Counted from the first letter of the stretch, positions 33,889 through 42,195 are shown. The stretch: 64,000 bases of DNA from an uncultured Erythrobacter sp. (GCF_947497915.1 NZ_CANMIJ010000001.1:218501-282500), one strand, 5' to 3'. The notes: generated from the letters alone by a model not told the origin. Translations and numbers: made by a program.

Positions 33889-34884
33889 GTGTCAGCACAG
33901 ATCCGGATGACGCGATATCCCGGCGCAAGCCGGGCACGCGACGTATGGAAATTGACGCATGATGGGATGCGTGACCTGCGTGATGGCGAGGTCGGAGTCG
34001 CAATCCACACCATATCGATCGACCCAGGTATGAGTGGGTGGATCACCGATAAGCGAAGCTACATGCCGCCAGTGAAGCCCGGCGGCGTGATGCGCGCGTT
34101 CGGCGTGGGTCAAGTCACCCAGAGCAAGTCGGAACAGTTCGATGTCGGAGAATGGGTGACGGGTTTTACCGGAGTGCAGACGCACGGCGTCTATCGGGCG
34201 GAGAACCTGCGCAAGATCGACACTTCGCTCGCGCCATCCAACAAGTTCCTGAGCGGACTGGGGATGACAGGATACACCGGTTACTTCGGCATGAGTGACC
34301 TGGGGCGCCCCAAAAGGGGCGAAACCGTCGTCGTCTCTGCTGCATCGGGCGCGGTGGGGTCAATCGCAGCGCAGGTCGCAAAGCATGCCGGGGCGCGTGT
34401 CGTCGGCATCGCCGGTGGTTCAAAGAAATGTGCCTACCTGCTCGACGAACTCGGGCTCGATGAGGCGATCGATTACAAGGCCGGTGATGTGGACGAAGCT
34501 CTGGCGCAGGCATGTCCGGACGAGATAGACCTCTATTTTGACAATGTCGGGGGCGAAACTTTGGAAGCCGTACTCGGCCTGATGAGGTATCGCGGGCGTA
34601 TCGTCGTTTGTGGTGGGATCTCGCAATATGGCGATTTTGCCGGAGCACGTGGTCCGGCCAATTTCATGTCTGTCGTGACGCACAGCCTGACGATCCGCGG
34701 TTACACAATGCGCGATTACATGCACCGCGTCCCTGAAGCGCTCGAATGGCTGGTGCCCGCCTGGAAGGATGGGCGGCTGAAGATGCGCGAGCACGTCGTG
34801 GAAGGCATCGAGAACTTTCCGGATGCGTACGAGATGATCTTCCGCGGTGAGAACCACGGCAAATTGTTGCTGAAGGTACGCTGA
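33889..34884 (+). CDS. Zinc-free NADP-dependent oxidoreductase (MDR superfamily)
   Basis: A 331-residue medium-chain reductase of the leukotriene B4 dehydrogenase/CurA group, which reduces the double bond of enones and enals or removes small leaving groups. The cofactor loop is VVVSAASGAVGSIAAQVAKHAGARVVGIAGG, with later DLYFDNVGGETLEA and GRIVVCGGISQYG. No zinc ligands are seen. The GTG at 33889 follows GGAGG (33878-33882) at normal spacing and is preferred to the TTG at 33883. First gene of a rightward operon (reductase, dehalogenase, DUF2855, EF-hand); O4 lies immediately upstream. Confidence 0.9.
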   Translation: MSAQIRMTRYPGASRARDVWKLTHDGMRDLRDGEVGVAIHTISIDPGMSGWITDKRSYMPPVKPGGVMRAFGVGQVTQSKSEQFDVGEWVTGFTGVQTHGVYRAENLRKIDTSLAPSNKFLSGLGMTGYTGYFGMSDLGRPKRGETVVVSAASGAVGSIAAQVAKHAGARVVGIAGGSKKCAYLLDELGLDEAIDYKAGDVDEALAQACPDEIDLYFDNVGGETLEAVLGLMRYRGRIVVCGGISQYGDFAGARGPANFMSVVTHSLTIRGYTMRDYMHRVPEALEWLVPAWKDGRLKMREHVVEGIENFPDAYEMIFRGENHGKLLLKVR

Positions 34885-34889
34885 TCGCG

Positions 34890-35834
34890 ATGAACCGGTT
34901 GCGCACCCCTGACGCGTGTTTCGAGAATCTTGCCGATTTTCCCTTTGCGGCGAACTATGTCGACGTCTCGGATCTTGAGGGTGGCAGCTTACGCCTCGCC
35001 TATATCGACGAAGGGCCAAAGGATGGGCCGCCAGTGGTTATGATCCACGGCAATCCGACCTGGTCCTATATGTGGCGCAAGCTGATCCCGGTTTTGGCAG
35101 CGAACGGATACCGCGCCATCGCGATCGATCTCATCGGGATGGGCCGTTCGGACAAGCCGACGCAAATGAGCGACTACACGATTGCCCGCCACGAAGCTTG
35201 GGTGAGGGAGGCCCTCTTTGAAAAGCTGCAACTCACCGACGCTCATTTCATCCTGCACGATTGGGGGGGGATAATCGGGCTGCGTGCGATTGCCGATCAT
35301 CAGGATCGCGCCCGAAGCGTGATCATGTCGAATACGGGTTTTCCTGTGCGGGACCCGAACGAGCCGATCACAAAGATGGCTCGCAGGGGCGCGGCGATGC
35401 TGCGCCGCTTCCAACTCTACATCCGCTTCCGGAAGAATTGGCAACATTGGAAGACTTTGAGCCGCATTACCCTGAAAGACATGCCGGCTGAGGACGTGGC
35501 GGGCTTCGCAGCGCCCTATCCTGATAAGCGCTACCTCGTCGGCAACAGGCAATTTACGCAGATGTTGCCGACACGCAATGATAACCCGATGCTGGTCGAG
35601 AACTGGCATGCGCTGCAGAAGCTTAAGAGTTTCGAAAAGCCATTCCAGACGATCTATTCGGACAAGGATCAGGTTTCTCCCAAAGGGTTTCACAGCGTCC
35701 GCCCGGCAATCCCGGGCACGCGCGACTACGCACCGATCATCCTGAAAGGCGGCTCGCATTTCCTCCTCGAGGATGTGCCCGAAGCCTATGCGCGCGAGGT
35801 GATCGCCTTTCTCGAAAACATCAAAGGAGGCTGA
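34890..35834 (+). CDS. Haloalkane dehalogenase (HLD-I type)
   Basis: A 314-residue alpha/beta hydrolase. The start (LRTPDACFENLADFPFAANYV) and residue numbers coincide with the DhlA-type dehalogenases: nucleophile Asp124 followed by Trp125 in LHDWGGIIG, acid Asp260 in YSDKDQVSP and His290 in GGSHFLLED. The oxyanion segment is HGNPTWSY at 53-60. A second halide-binding tryptophan equivalent to DhlA Trp175 is not obvious (nearest are Trp184 and Trp187). These enzymes replace a carbon-bound chlorine or bromine with hydroxyl. Five bases after the reductase gene and one base before the DUF2855 gene. Some relatives hydrolyse other substrates, so halogen specificity is likely but unproven. Confidence 0.86.
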   Translation: MNRLRTPDACFENLADFPFAANYVDVSDLEGGSLRLAYIDEGPKDGPPVVMIHGNPTWSYMWRKLIPVLAANGYRAIAIDLIGMGRSDKPTQMSDYTIARHEAWVREALFEKLQLTDAHFILHDWGGIIGLRAIADHQDRARSVIMSNTGFPVRDPNEPITKMARRGAAMLRRFQLYIRFRKNWQHWKTLSRITLKDMPAEDVAGFAAPYPDKRYLVGNRQFTQMLPTRNDNPMLVENWHALQKLKSFEKPFQTIYSDKDQVSPKGFHSVRPAIPGTRDYAPIILKGGSHFLLEDVPEAYAREVIAFLENIKGG

Positions 35835-35835
35835 G

Positions 35836-36921
35836 ATGGCCACCAAGACCGAGCTTTGGGTCGCTCGCGACGACCTTCGGCGCACGAAGATTGTCGAAAG
35901 CGAGCAACAACCACTCGAAGATGGGCAGATCCGAGTCGCCATCGACAAAATGGGGCTGACCGCGAATAACGTCAGCTACGCCGTCTCGGGCGAAGCAATC
36001 GGATACTGGAAGTACTTTCCGGCCGAGGGCGAGTGGGGCAAGGTCCCCGGGTGGGCCATGGCAGACGTGGTGGAATCGCGCAGCGACCACATTGCTGAGG
36101 GTGAACGACTGTATGGCTTTTTTCCGATGGCAAGTGAGGTCATCCTGCAACCAGGTCATGTGGAGGACGATTTCTTTATGGATGCGAGCGCGCATCGCGC
36201 CGAGCTTCCTGCGCTCTACAATCAATATCGGCGGACGAAAGGCGAGCCGGAAGTTCTTCAAAAACTTGAAGACGAACGTTGCCTGCTGTTTCCTCTCTTC
36301 GTCACCTCCTTCGTACTCTACGACTATCTGATCGATAACGACTTCTTTGGGGCACAGCAGATCATTATCGGTTCGGTCTCCTCGAAAACCGGTTTCGGCC
36401 TGGCGCATCTTCTCAAAAATGATCCGAATGTGGCTCAGAAGGTCGTCGGCCTGACATCATCCGGCAATGTGCCTTTCGTCGAGAGCCTGAACTGTTGCGA
36501 CCAGATTGTGACTTATGGCTCCGAAGACGCGATCGATGCGAGCCCTCCGGCCGCGTGGATTGATATGTCGGGCGATGGGCCGCTCACCGGTAAGCTCCAC
36601 CATTTGATCGGCGAGAATATGGTCGAGAGTTGCATCGTCGGAGCGACCCACTGGGAGGCCGAGCGCAAACGGGACAAGGACCTGCCCGGTGCCAAGCCCA
36701 AATTCTTCTTCGCCCCTGGCCATATTGCCAAACGTGATGCCGAATGGGGGCACGGCGAGATCTGGCGTCGCGGATCTGAGGCAGGCGCAGCGATTGCCAG
36801 GTCAATCTCGGACCAGATTGCGGTCGAAGCCATTTCAGGTTCAGACGATGTCGCTAGAATCTGGTGCGATATGCTCGACAATAGGATTTCGCCAAGCCGT
36901 GGGATCATGATTTCGCTTTGA
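35836..36921 (+). CDS. DUF2855 family protein
   Basis: A 361-residue protein of the DUF2855 family. It looks like a degenerate medium-chain reductase: an N-terminal GroES-like part (ELWVARDDLRRTKIVESEQQPLEDGQIRVAIDKMGLTANNVSYA) and a Rossmann-like part with QIIIGSVSSKTGFGLAHLL. The family has no firm biochemical role that I know. Position one base after the dehalogenase stop suggests it acts on the dehalogenated product or a thioester of it. SD-like AAAGGAGG precedes the ATG. Confidence 0.82.
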   Translation: MATKTELWVARDDLRRTKIVESEQQPLEDGQIRVAIDKMGLTANNVSYAVSGEAIGYWKYFPAEGEWGKVPGWAMADVVESRSDHIAEGERLYGFFPMASEVILQPGHVEDDFFMDASAHRAELPALYNQYRRTKGEPEVLQKLEDERCLLFPLFVTSFVLYDYLIDNDFFGAQQIIIGSVSSKTGFGLAHLLKNDPNVAQKVVGLTSSGNVPFVESLNCCDQIVTYGSEDAIDASPPAAWIDMSGDGPLTGKLHHLIGENMVESCIVGATHWEAERKRDKDLPGAKPKFFFAPGHIAKRDAEWGHGEIWRRGSEAGAAIARSISDQIAVEAISGSDDVARIWCDMLDNRISPSRGIMISL

Positions 36922-36948
36922 TATTTCAGCTACGCAGGAGAGTTCCCG

Positions 36949-37251
36949 ATGAAAATCTCTAGAATTGTTGCTGCTTCCGCCCTGCTCGTTGCAACGCCGG
37001 CAATATCAGATGAAGTAGAGGACGATCGGGCCAAGGCGCGGGAGAATTTCCAGCAGGCGGATGCTGATAGCAATCGAAAACTGACACGAGCAGAATTTCG
37101 AAACTTCATAGATGCCAACGCTGATGATGACATCGGGCGTGCTGCGATGGTGCGCCGGTTCGGGGCCTATGAGAAGGCCTTCGAGCGGCTGGATGCGAAC
37201 AACGATGGTGAGATCAATGCGCAGGAGCTTGCCGCGGCAGGACGAAAATGA
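36949..37251 (+). CDS. Secreted EF-hand calcium-binding protein
   Basis: A 100-residue protein with a signal peptide (IVAASALLVATPAIS, cleavage near residue 20) and two EF-hand loops: DADSNRKLTRAEF (about 39-51) and DANNDGEINAQEL (about 82-94). Both keep the acidic 1, 3, 5 and 12 positions in recognisable form. The proline typical of lanthanide-binding lanmodulin loops is absent. As the last gene of the dehalogenase operon it may buffer or sense periplasmic calcium, which type I sulfatases need as cofactor; that link is my inference. Confidence 0.82.
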   Translation: MKISRIVAASALLVATPAISDEVEDDRAKARENFQQADADSNRKLTRAEFRNFIDANADDDIGRAAMVRRFGAYEKAFERLDANNDGEINAQELAAAGRK

Positions 37252-37372
37252 GCCACGAGCCCAAAGAAATCGCTCAGCATTGGCGGTGTGAGTGCGTTAA
37301 GCTTGTCCGGCCGATTGAATGCGATTGTGGCGACACGCTCGTGGACCCAAGACAGCAGATGGCAGTCCGTTA

Positions 37373-38527
37373 TTACTGGAGTTCGCCCCAGACTTCCTGA
37401 TTGTCACGACGCTCCATCCTGCGGTTGATCCGCAGGTCCAGAAGTTCTTCAAGCGCGGTGCTTTCAAAACGGGCGCGGATCGTAGACCGATCATTTTCCG
37501 ATTGGCGGTCAAACGCATCCTGCAGCCTTTGCAGCAGGTAGAACCGGTAGGGGATGACAACCGTTTCGATCTCCTCCCCGCGCCATTGGAACGGCGCCAG
37601 CCCCATGCCACTCTTCATCGATTTGTTGTTCGTCGGCGATCCAGTCTCGATTTCGGGATGACGCTCAAGCCAGCTGTTCGCGCGTTCGACGTGAGCGGTA
37701 CTCTCCGGAAGGTAGTCGTCGGCAATAAACCGCAGGAACTGGAGCAAGGATACGGGTAGGCTGTCGCTAACGAAGAGTTTGCCTTGCGCATTGGCGACTG
37801 CTTCATCGACGAAGGTCTCCGCCATGTTCATCCGCTCGACCCAGCGAAATACGTTGGGAGCGCTTGTTTGCATCAGCCTGAGCGGCACGGGATCGCGGGC
37901 AAGGTGAGCGTACATCGCTCCGATCAAGCCGTAGTCGGCGATGGTTGCATGGCCTCCGAGAATAAATGGGTGGTGGCGTAGGTGCTGTTCCATCAGGACA
38001 AGGAACTGCGCGTAGCTCTCTTCCACCAATTTCTGCGTGTCGGGCGTAACCCCGAACACCACAGCAGCTTGCCTCATGCGCCCGCTGGCATGGAGGAAAG
38101 CGGCATCCTCTGCATCTTTTGACAGGCCCGAGGGGAGGACGTCGCGGAATGTCTCCCGCAAGAAGGGCAGGTTCACTTCATCGAAATTCCAGCGGTAGTG
38201 CATAGCTGGACGCAAAAGGCCGTGTGAACCGAACAGCTCGAACGCATGGGCGATCAGCAGCAGCACCGGGTCGGCGGGATAGATCGGATGCTTGCTGAAA
38301 CCGGCTGCATCAAGATGGTCAATGATGTCCGCGCCATCCTGAATGATCGTGCCATAGTCCGTCTTGATCACCGGGATGATCCAGCGGCCAATCTGCGGGA
38401 CAATCTCTCCAGTGAACTCCTCGCTGCCAGCTTTCACTTCTGTGAAGGGAACAGCGTGCATGCGCATGTAGGAGCGGGCCCTTGCTGTGTAGAGCGATCC
38501 GGCCATTCCATAGAGCGTGTAGGTCAA
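37373..38527 (-). CDS. Glutathione S-transferase-like protein, long form
   Basis: A 384-residue protein with a GST fold: TYTLYGMAGSLYTARARSYMRM thioredoxin-like start, RWIIPVIKTDYGTIIQDGADIIDHL (cis-Pro and glutathione-binding SAI-like segment replaced by DGADI) and the helical HHPFILGGHATIADYGLIGAMY domain. About 150 further residues follow a normal GST length. It is related in layout to the GST-like protein at 31701. It converges with the EF-hand gene and is divergent from the desaturase, with operator O5 between the two starts. Confidence 0.82.
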   Translation of the reverse strand: MTYTLYGMAGSLYTARARSYMRMHAVPFTEVKAGSEEFTGEIVPQIGRWIIPVIKTDYGTIIQDGADIIDHLDAAGFSKHPIYPADPVLLLIAHAFELFGSHGLLRPAMHYRWNFDEVNLPFLRETFRDVLPSGLSKDAEDAAFLHASGRMRQAAVVFGVTPDTQKLVEESYAQFLVLMEQHLRHHPFILGGHATIADYGLIGAMYAHLARDPVPLRLMQTSAPNVFRWVERMNMAETFVDEAVANAQGKLFVSDSLPVSLLQFLRFIADDYLPESTAHVERANSWLERHPEIETGSPTNNKSMKSGMGLAPFQWRGEEIETVVIPYRFYLLQRLQDAFDRQSENDRSTIRARFESTALEELLDLRINRRMERRDNQEVWGELQ

Positions 38528-38566
38528 GTTTCAGTCTCTTCTGGCTATTGCCAATTCTGCATGTTA

Positions 38567-38583
38567 TGGCACTAATAGTGCAA
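38567..38583. promoter_or_regulatory. Island operator O5
   Basis: TGGCACTAATAGTGCAA has the same 17-base frame; its left arm is perfect and right arm is TGCAA. It also forms a tighter inner palindrome GCACTAATAGTGC. It lies in the 112-base divergent region between the GST-like gene and the desaturase gene. Confidence 0.65.
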
Positions 38584-38639
38584 ATAGATTGCTTCAGTCA
38601 ACCAGCGACTTTGGCAAAACATAGCGATGGACCTTGGAA

Positions 38640-39524
38640 ATGAGTCAGAACCCCACCAGCGTCTTGCAGGCGGATGATCCCGCGCTGTTCAAAGCGCTCA
38701 TCAAGCGACCCAAAGTCGCGTGGCCCACCATCATGCTTCTGCTTGGCACCTATGCGATTTTCGGCATTTCGACCTTCGCCTATTTCGAGGAAGCATGGCC
38801 CCTGCTCTGGACAATCCTGTTCAACGCGGGCGCTTCGTACATGGCTTTCACCGTGGCTCACGAAGCGACGCACGGCGCTGTGAGCTCAAACCAGAAGGTG
38901 AACGATTTGGCAGGGCGGGCCGGGATGTTGCTGCTCGAACCAGGTCCGTTCTTCGCGGTGTTTCGCTATATCCATATGCAGCACCACAAGTTCACGAACG
39001 ATCACGAAAAGGACCCGGATACCTATTGTGCTCGCGGTCCGGCATGGCTTCTGCCACTCCGATGGCTGACCATCGATTTCGTTTATTTCAGCAATTATCT
39101 GAAACCGGAAAATTTCCGCAAAAGGCCAAAGAGGGAGAAGGTCGAGTTTGCCCTGTCGCTGGTCTTTGCGATTGGGATCATCACCGTGATGACGCTGCTT
39201 GGATGGCTGGAACTGTACCTGCTACTTTTCTTCCTGCCGACGCGGCTCGCCAAGCTATTCATCGTGTTCGTGTTCGATTTCCTTCCTCACCACCCACATG
39301 AGGTCAGTGCGAAGGAGGACCGCTATCGGTCCACGTCAAACCGGGTGGGCATGGAGTGGTTACTGACGCCTGCGCTGCTCTCGCAGAACTACCATCTCGT
39401 CCACCATCTTTACCCGACCGTGCCGTTCTATCGGTACCTCAAGATCTGGAATGCGCGGAGGACCTATCACGCGTCGAAGAACCCGGCGATCGTCGGTGCG
39501 TTCTCGCTGGGCTCAAGAAAATGA
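38640..39524 (+). CDS. Membrane fatty acid desaturase/hydroxylase-like protein
   Basis: A 294-residue integral membrane di-iron oxygenase. The three histidine clusters are HEATHG, HMQHHKF and YHLVHHLYP, with membrane segments before the first and between the second and third. Such enzymes insert a double bond or hydroxyl in fatty acyl, carotenoid or similar chains. ATG at 38640 is preferred; an in-frame TTG lies two codons earlier. Transcribed away from the GST-like gene under O5. A 22-codon frame (39521-39589) overlaps its stop but has no features of a gene. A clear terminator follows at 39618. Confidence 0.86.
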   Translation: MSQNPTSVLQADDPALFKALIKRPKVAWPTIMLLLGTYAIFGISTFAYFEEAWPLLWTILFNAGASYMAFTVAHEATHGAVSSNQKVNDLAGRAGMLLLEPGPFFAVFRYIHMQHHKFTNDHEKDPDTYCARGPAWLLPLRWLTIDFVYFSNYLKPENFRKRPKREKVEFALSLVFAIGIITVMTLLGWLELYLLLFFLPTRLAKLFIVFVFDFLPHHPHEVSAKEDRYRSTSNRVGMEWLLTPALLSQNYHLVHHLYPTVPFYRYLKIWNARRTYHASKNPAIVGAFSLGSRK

Positions 39525-39617
39525 TGGAAGAGCATCGCGTCCGCTCAGGCGACGAAAACGGCAAGACCGACGCACCCGAAATCGACTGACTTCCAAGAAT
39601 ATCGATCCCGCTTGGAA

Positions 39618-39650
39618 GGGCGCTGTCCGGACCGGACAGCGGCCCTTTTT
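39618..39650 (+). terminator. Intrinsic terminator after the desaturase
   Basis: GGGCGCTGTCCGG pairs with CCGGACAGCGGCCC around a very tight loop and is followed by TTTTT at 39646-39650. It ends the catabolic cargo and separates it from the mobility genes. Confidence 0.85.
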
Positions 39651-40275
39651 CGCTGTCCCACGATGGGCGAAAATAGAGCGGGCCTGGAGACGCACTCTGT
39701 TTCGCGCAACCTGCGGTCGCGCTCCTGAGGGTGCGGCGTTTCTTGTTCCGGGCCTCGCATGCACTCCCGACCGGCAGAGGGTCGGAGCGGCGCGAAGCTG
39801 CGGAACCGACAAGTGTCGGTTCCTTACTTCACACGCGCTCATTTGCCGCTGCCTTTTCGGGGGTGCAGTTCTTGCCTAACTGAGCCACTTTCAATCGATC
39901 GGCGGGAGAACCTGCGCAGCAGGACTGATCGCTCACGCTCTGATTGAGGGTAGGGCAAATGCTTGCCGAGATTAGTCAGCCCAGAATACTGGCACCACCC
40001 TGACACATTGGAACTTGACAGGCACACCGTACGCAGCGGTGCCGCCGAGATTTCTTGTTAAATATCATGGCTTTGGACGTCATTTTTGGGGTGTGGACTT
40101 TCTAACTCGAACGTGATTTACGATTTGGATTCGCAAGTCACTCCCAAGTCAGAGACATCCAGGCCGTTGAAATCACTGCCGAACTTTTCATTTTCCTACA
40201 GGCAGGTCGTGACTTAGATTGGTCGTCGCCTTCCGAAGGGTGAGCCAGGTTCTTTGAACACAAGGACTTGGATAA
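39651..40275. other. Non-coding region between cargo and mobility genes
   Basis: About 625 bases with no convincing gene; short open frames lack start context and familiar features. It contains the near-perfect palindrome at 39802-39823, and base composition becomes more AT-rich from about 40050. It may hold control or processing sites for the mobility genes. Confidence 0.5.
39802..39823. repeat. 22-base palindrome
   Basis: GGAACCGACA and TGTCGGTTCC are exact complements separated by AG. It is not followed by a T-run, so a protein-binding or structural site is more likely than a terminator. Confidence 0.6.
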
Positions 40276-40605
40276 ATGAAAAGGAATCATTGTTTACAGA
40301 CTTACGTTACCGCTGAAGTTGACGACTGGATAAAGGCCCAAGCGCGTGAGCGCGGGGTCAGCTCCAGCATCGTGGTTGGCGATTGTATCCAAGATGCATG
40401 GCTGCGCGATATGGAGGCAGACCTACGCACGCCTGCCACCGATCCGGTGCGTCAGAACATCTTCATCACGGTCGCGCTGGATGCATTGCTTACGTATCAT
40501 CCCGAAACCGATCTGCGCGAGCGAGTGGTCGATGCCTATCACCGCAGGCTCGTACGCCTCGGCCTTGTTGCACCCCGCCCAGAGGGAGGCGACCATGGCG
40601 AATGA
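40276..40605 (+). CDS. Small protein of the island mobility module, unknown function
   Basis: A 109-residue protein beginning MKRNHCLQTYVTAEVDDWIKAQARERGVSSSIVV. The strand followed by two helices resembles a ribbon-helix-helix or MobC-like N-terminus, but I cannot assign a family. It overlaps the AlpA-like gene by 11 bases, so the two are probably expressed together and may control excision. Confidence 0.6.
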   Translation: MKRNHCLQTYVTAEVDDWIKAQARERGVSSSIVVGDCIQDAWLRDMEADLRTPATDPVRQNIFITVALDALLTYHPETDLRERVVDAYHRRLVRLGLVAPRPEGGDHGE

Positions 40606-40843
40606 GATCGAGCAATTGTCGATGCCGTTTCTGAAGGAGACCGGCAACGATGCGTCGCGCAATACGGATATCAAACGGGTCTTGAGGATAAAGGAAGTGC
40701 GGCACAAAACGGGCCTTGGCCGGTCCACCATCTATCGTTGGATGGACGAAGGCAGGTTCCCCAAACCCGTCCGACTTGGAGCGCGTTCGGTCGCATGGAT
40801 CGAGCACGAGATCGACGATTGGTTGATGAGCTGGAGCAAGTGA
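40595..40843 (+). CDS. AlpA-family regulator/excisionase-like protein
   Basis: An 82-residue protein with a winged helix-turn-helix of the AlpA/MerR-like kind: VLRIKEVRHKTGLGRSTIYRWMDEGRFPKPVRLGARSVAWIEHEIDDWL. AlpA proteins in P4-like elements activate integrase expression or act as directionality factors. The ATG at 40595 has GGGAGG upstream and overlaps the previous gene; a longer frame open from 40346 lies within that gene. Next to, and convergent with, the integrase gene. Confidence 0.88.
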   Translation: MANEIEQLSMPFLKETGNDASRNTDIKRVLRIKEVRHKTGLGRSTIYRWMDEGRFPKPVRLGARSVAWIEHEIDDWLMSWSK

Positions 40844-40885
40844 TGGGGCTCCGGTTCAGCGATCTCGCAGCTCAGTTTGTCTTCA

Positions 40886-42037
40886 CTACTTGGTGCAAAA
40901 GACGGCCCAATCGCGCATCAGGTTACGTCGCTTGTCGAGGTAGTTGGTGCGGCGATAAGCGGCCTCGACCTTGTTCGCGACGGAGTGAGCGAGAGCCGCC
41001 TCCGCGACCTCTCCTGGATAACTGGTTTGCTCGGCAGCCCAGTCGCGGAAGGAGGACCGGAAACCGTGCACGGTGAAGGGAAGTTTCGCGTAGCGAAGGA
41101 TCTTCAAGAGCGTCATGTCGGACATCGGGCGCAGGACATTGCGTCCTGGAAAGATCAGGTCGCTGCACTCAGCATAGAACGGGTGCGCCCGCTGCAACAC
41201 GCCGATCGCGGCATCGGTCAAAGGAACCACGTGCTCCTTTCCAACCTTCATGCGCTCAGCGGGAATGGTCCATAGCCTGTTCTTGAGGTCGACCTCAGAC
41301 CATTTTGCGCCCCGCACTTCACCTGAACGCGACGCGCAGAGTATCAGGAATTCGAGAGCGAGACGGGCGACGCTGGTCCGCTTGTGAAGGTGTGCAAAGA
41401 AGGTTGGAATGTCCTCGTATGCCATTGCAGCGAAGTGGCTGTCCTGCTTCGGTTGGCGGGGAAGTGCGCGACCGAGCGAGCGCATGGGCGCCTCGGTTTC
41501 GCGCATGCCATTGGCGTAAGCCCAGTCCAGAATGACCCCGATGCGTTGTTTTACGCGGCGTGCGGTCTCGGGTTTGTCCAGCCAGATTGGAAGCAGGCAT
41601 TCGCGGATCAGCGGGCCTTCGATATCATTGACCAGGCGATCGCCGAGCGTTGGGAAAGCGTACTTCTCTAGCGTCGTGATCCACTGGTTCTGGTGCTTGC
41701 CATTCTTCCAGCCCGCTTTCTGTTCTCGGTGCACGGTGCGCGCTGCATCGGCGAATCTCGGAACTTCGATCTCCTGCTTCCTGCGCTCCGCGATCGGGTC
41801 GATGCCACGCTGGATATCGCGGCGCATGTCGAATGCATTCTCACGCGCTTCCTTCAAGGTGACGAGCGAAAGTGACCCGAGCCCGATATCGCGACGCCTG
41901 CCTTTGATCGTGCTGCGGAGCACCCAGTAGCCCTTGCTCGGGGCGGTTAAGACAAGAGCCAAACCGTCGCCATCTCCGTAACGCCCTGGTTCCTTGAGGT
42001 TTCGAATCTGCAGTGCGGTGAGCTTTCCCATATCCAT
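40886..42037 (-). CDS. P4-type tyrosine integrase
   Basis: A 383-residue site-specific recombinase with the DUF4102 arm-binding N-terminus (LTALQIRNLKEPGRYGDGDGLALVL) and a complete catalytic set: R237 (ASRSGEVRG), H324 and R327 (HGFRSSFRDW), H351 (LAHSVANK) and Tyr361 (EAAYRRTNY). It should recombine the 16-base att sites at tRNA-Ser(GCU). The gene reads away from the tRNA, with its promoter region in the 160 bases next to attR, where the GCTCCCACA repeats lie, so its expression may be self-limited. Start at 42037 (MDMGK) or two codons later. Confidence 0.95.
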   Translation of the reverse strand: MDMGKLTALQIRNLKEPGRYGDGDGLALVLTAPSKGYWVLRSTIKGRRRDIGLGSLSLVTLKEARENAFDMRRDIQRGIDPIAERRKQEIEVPRFADAARTVHREQKAGWKNGKHQNQWITTLEKYAFPTLGDRLVNDIEGPLIRECLLPIWLDKPETARRVKQRIGVILDWAYANGMRETEAPMRSLGRALPRQPKQDSHFAAMAYEDIPTFFAHLHKRTSVARLALEFLILCASRSGEVRGAKWSEVDLKNRLWTIPAERMKVGKEHVVPLTDAAIGVLQRAHPFYAECSDLIFPGRNVLRPMSDMTLLKILRYAKLPFTVHGFRSSFRDWAAEQTSYPGEVAEAALAHSVANKVEAAYRRTNYLDKRRNLMRDWAVFCTK

Positions 42038-42049
42038 CCTTTCTGTTCC

Positions 42050-42070
42050 GCTCCCACATCTGCTCCCACA
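42050..42070. repeat. Probable integrase arm-type sites, right
   Basis: GCTCCCACA at 42050-42058 and 42062-42070, the same pair, period and orientation as at 20870-20890. They lie 12 bases before the integrase start and about 125 bases from the right att repeat. Confidence 0.6.
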
Positions 42071-42195
42071 ATTCCTCGTAGAAATAGCGGGAAGATGTAG
42101 AACATAATAAGAACATAAGAATCCAAAGCAAGACCGAAAAACCGCAGAATTCTGCCACTTTCAGGGACTTTCTAGGATCTCAAGGGATTGTATAA

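Noticed and set aside
36949..37251. EF-hand protein as a lanthanide-binding lanmodulin
   Set aside because: The loops lack the second-position proline and only two EF-hands are present.
38542..38553. TGGCTATTGCCA palindrome near operator O5
   Set aside because: Same outer bases but only 12 bases long; it does not fit the 17-base layout of the other five sites.
39521..39589. 22-codon frame overlapping the desaturase stop
   Set aside because: Start overlaps the stop as in coupled genes, but the peptide is polar, featureless and too short to support.
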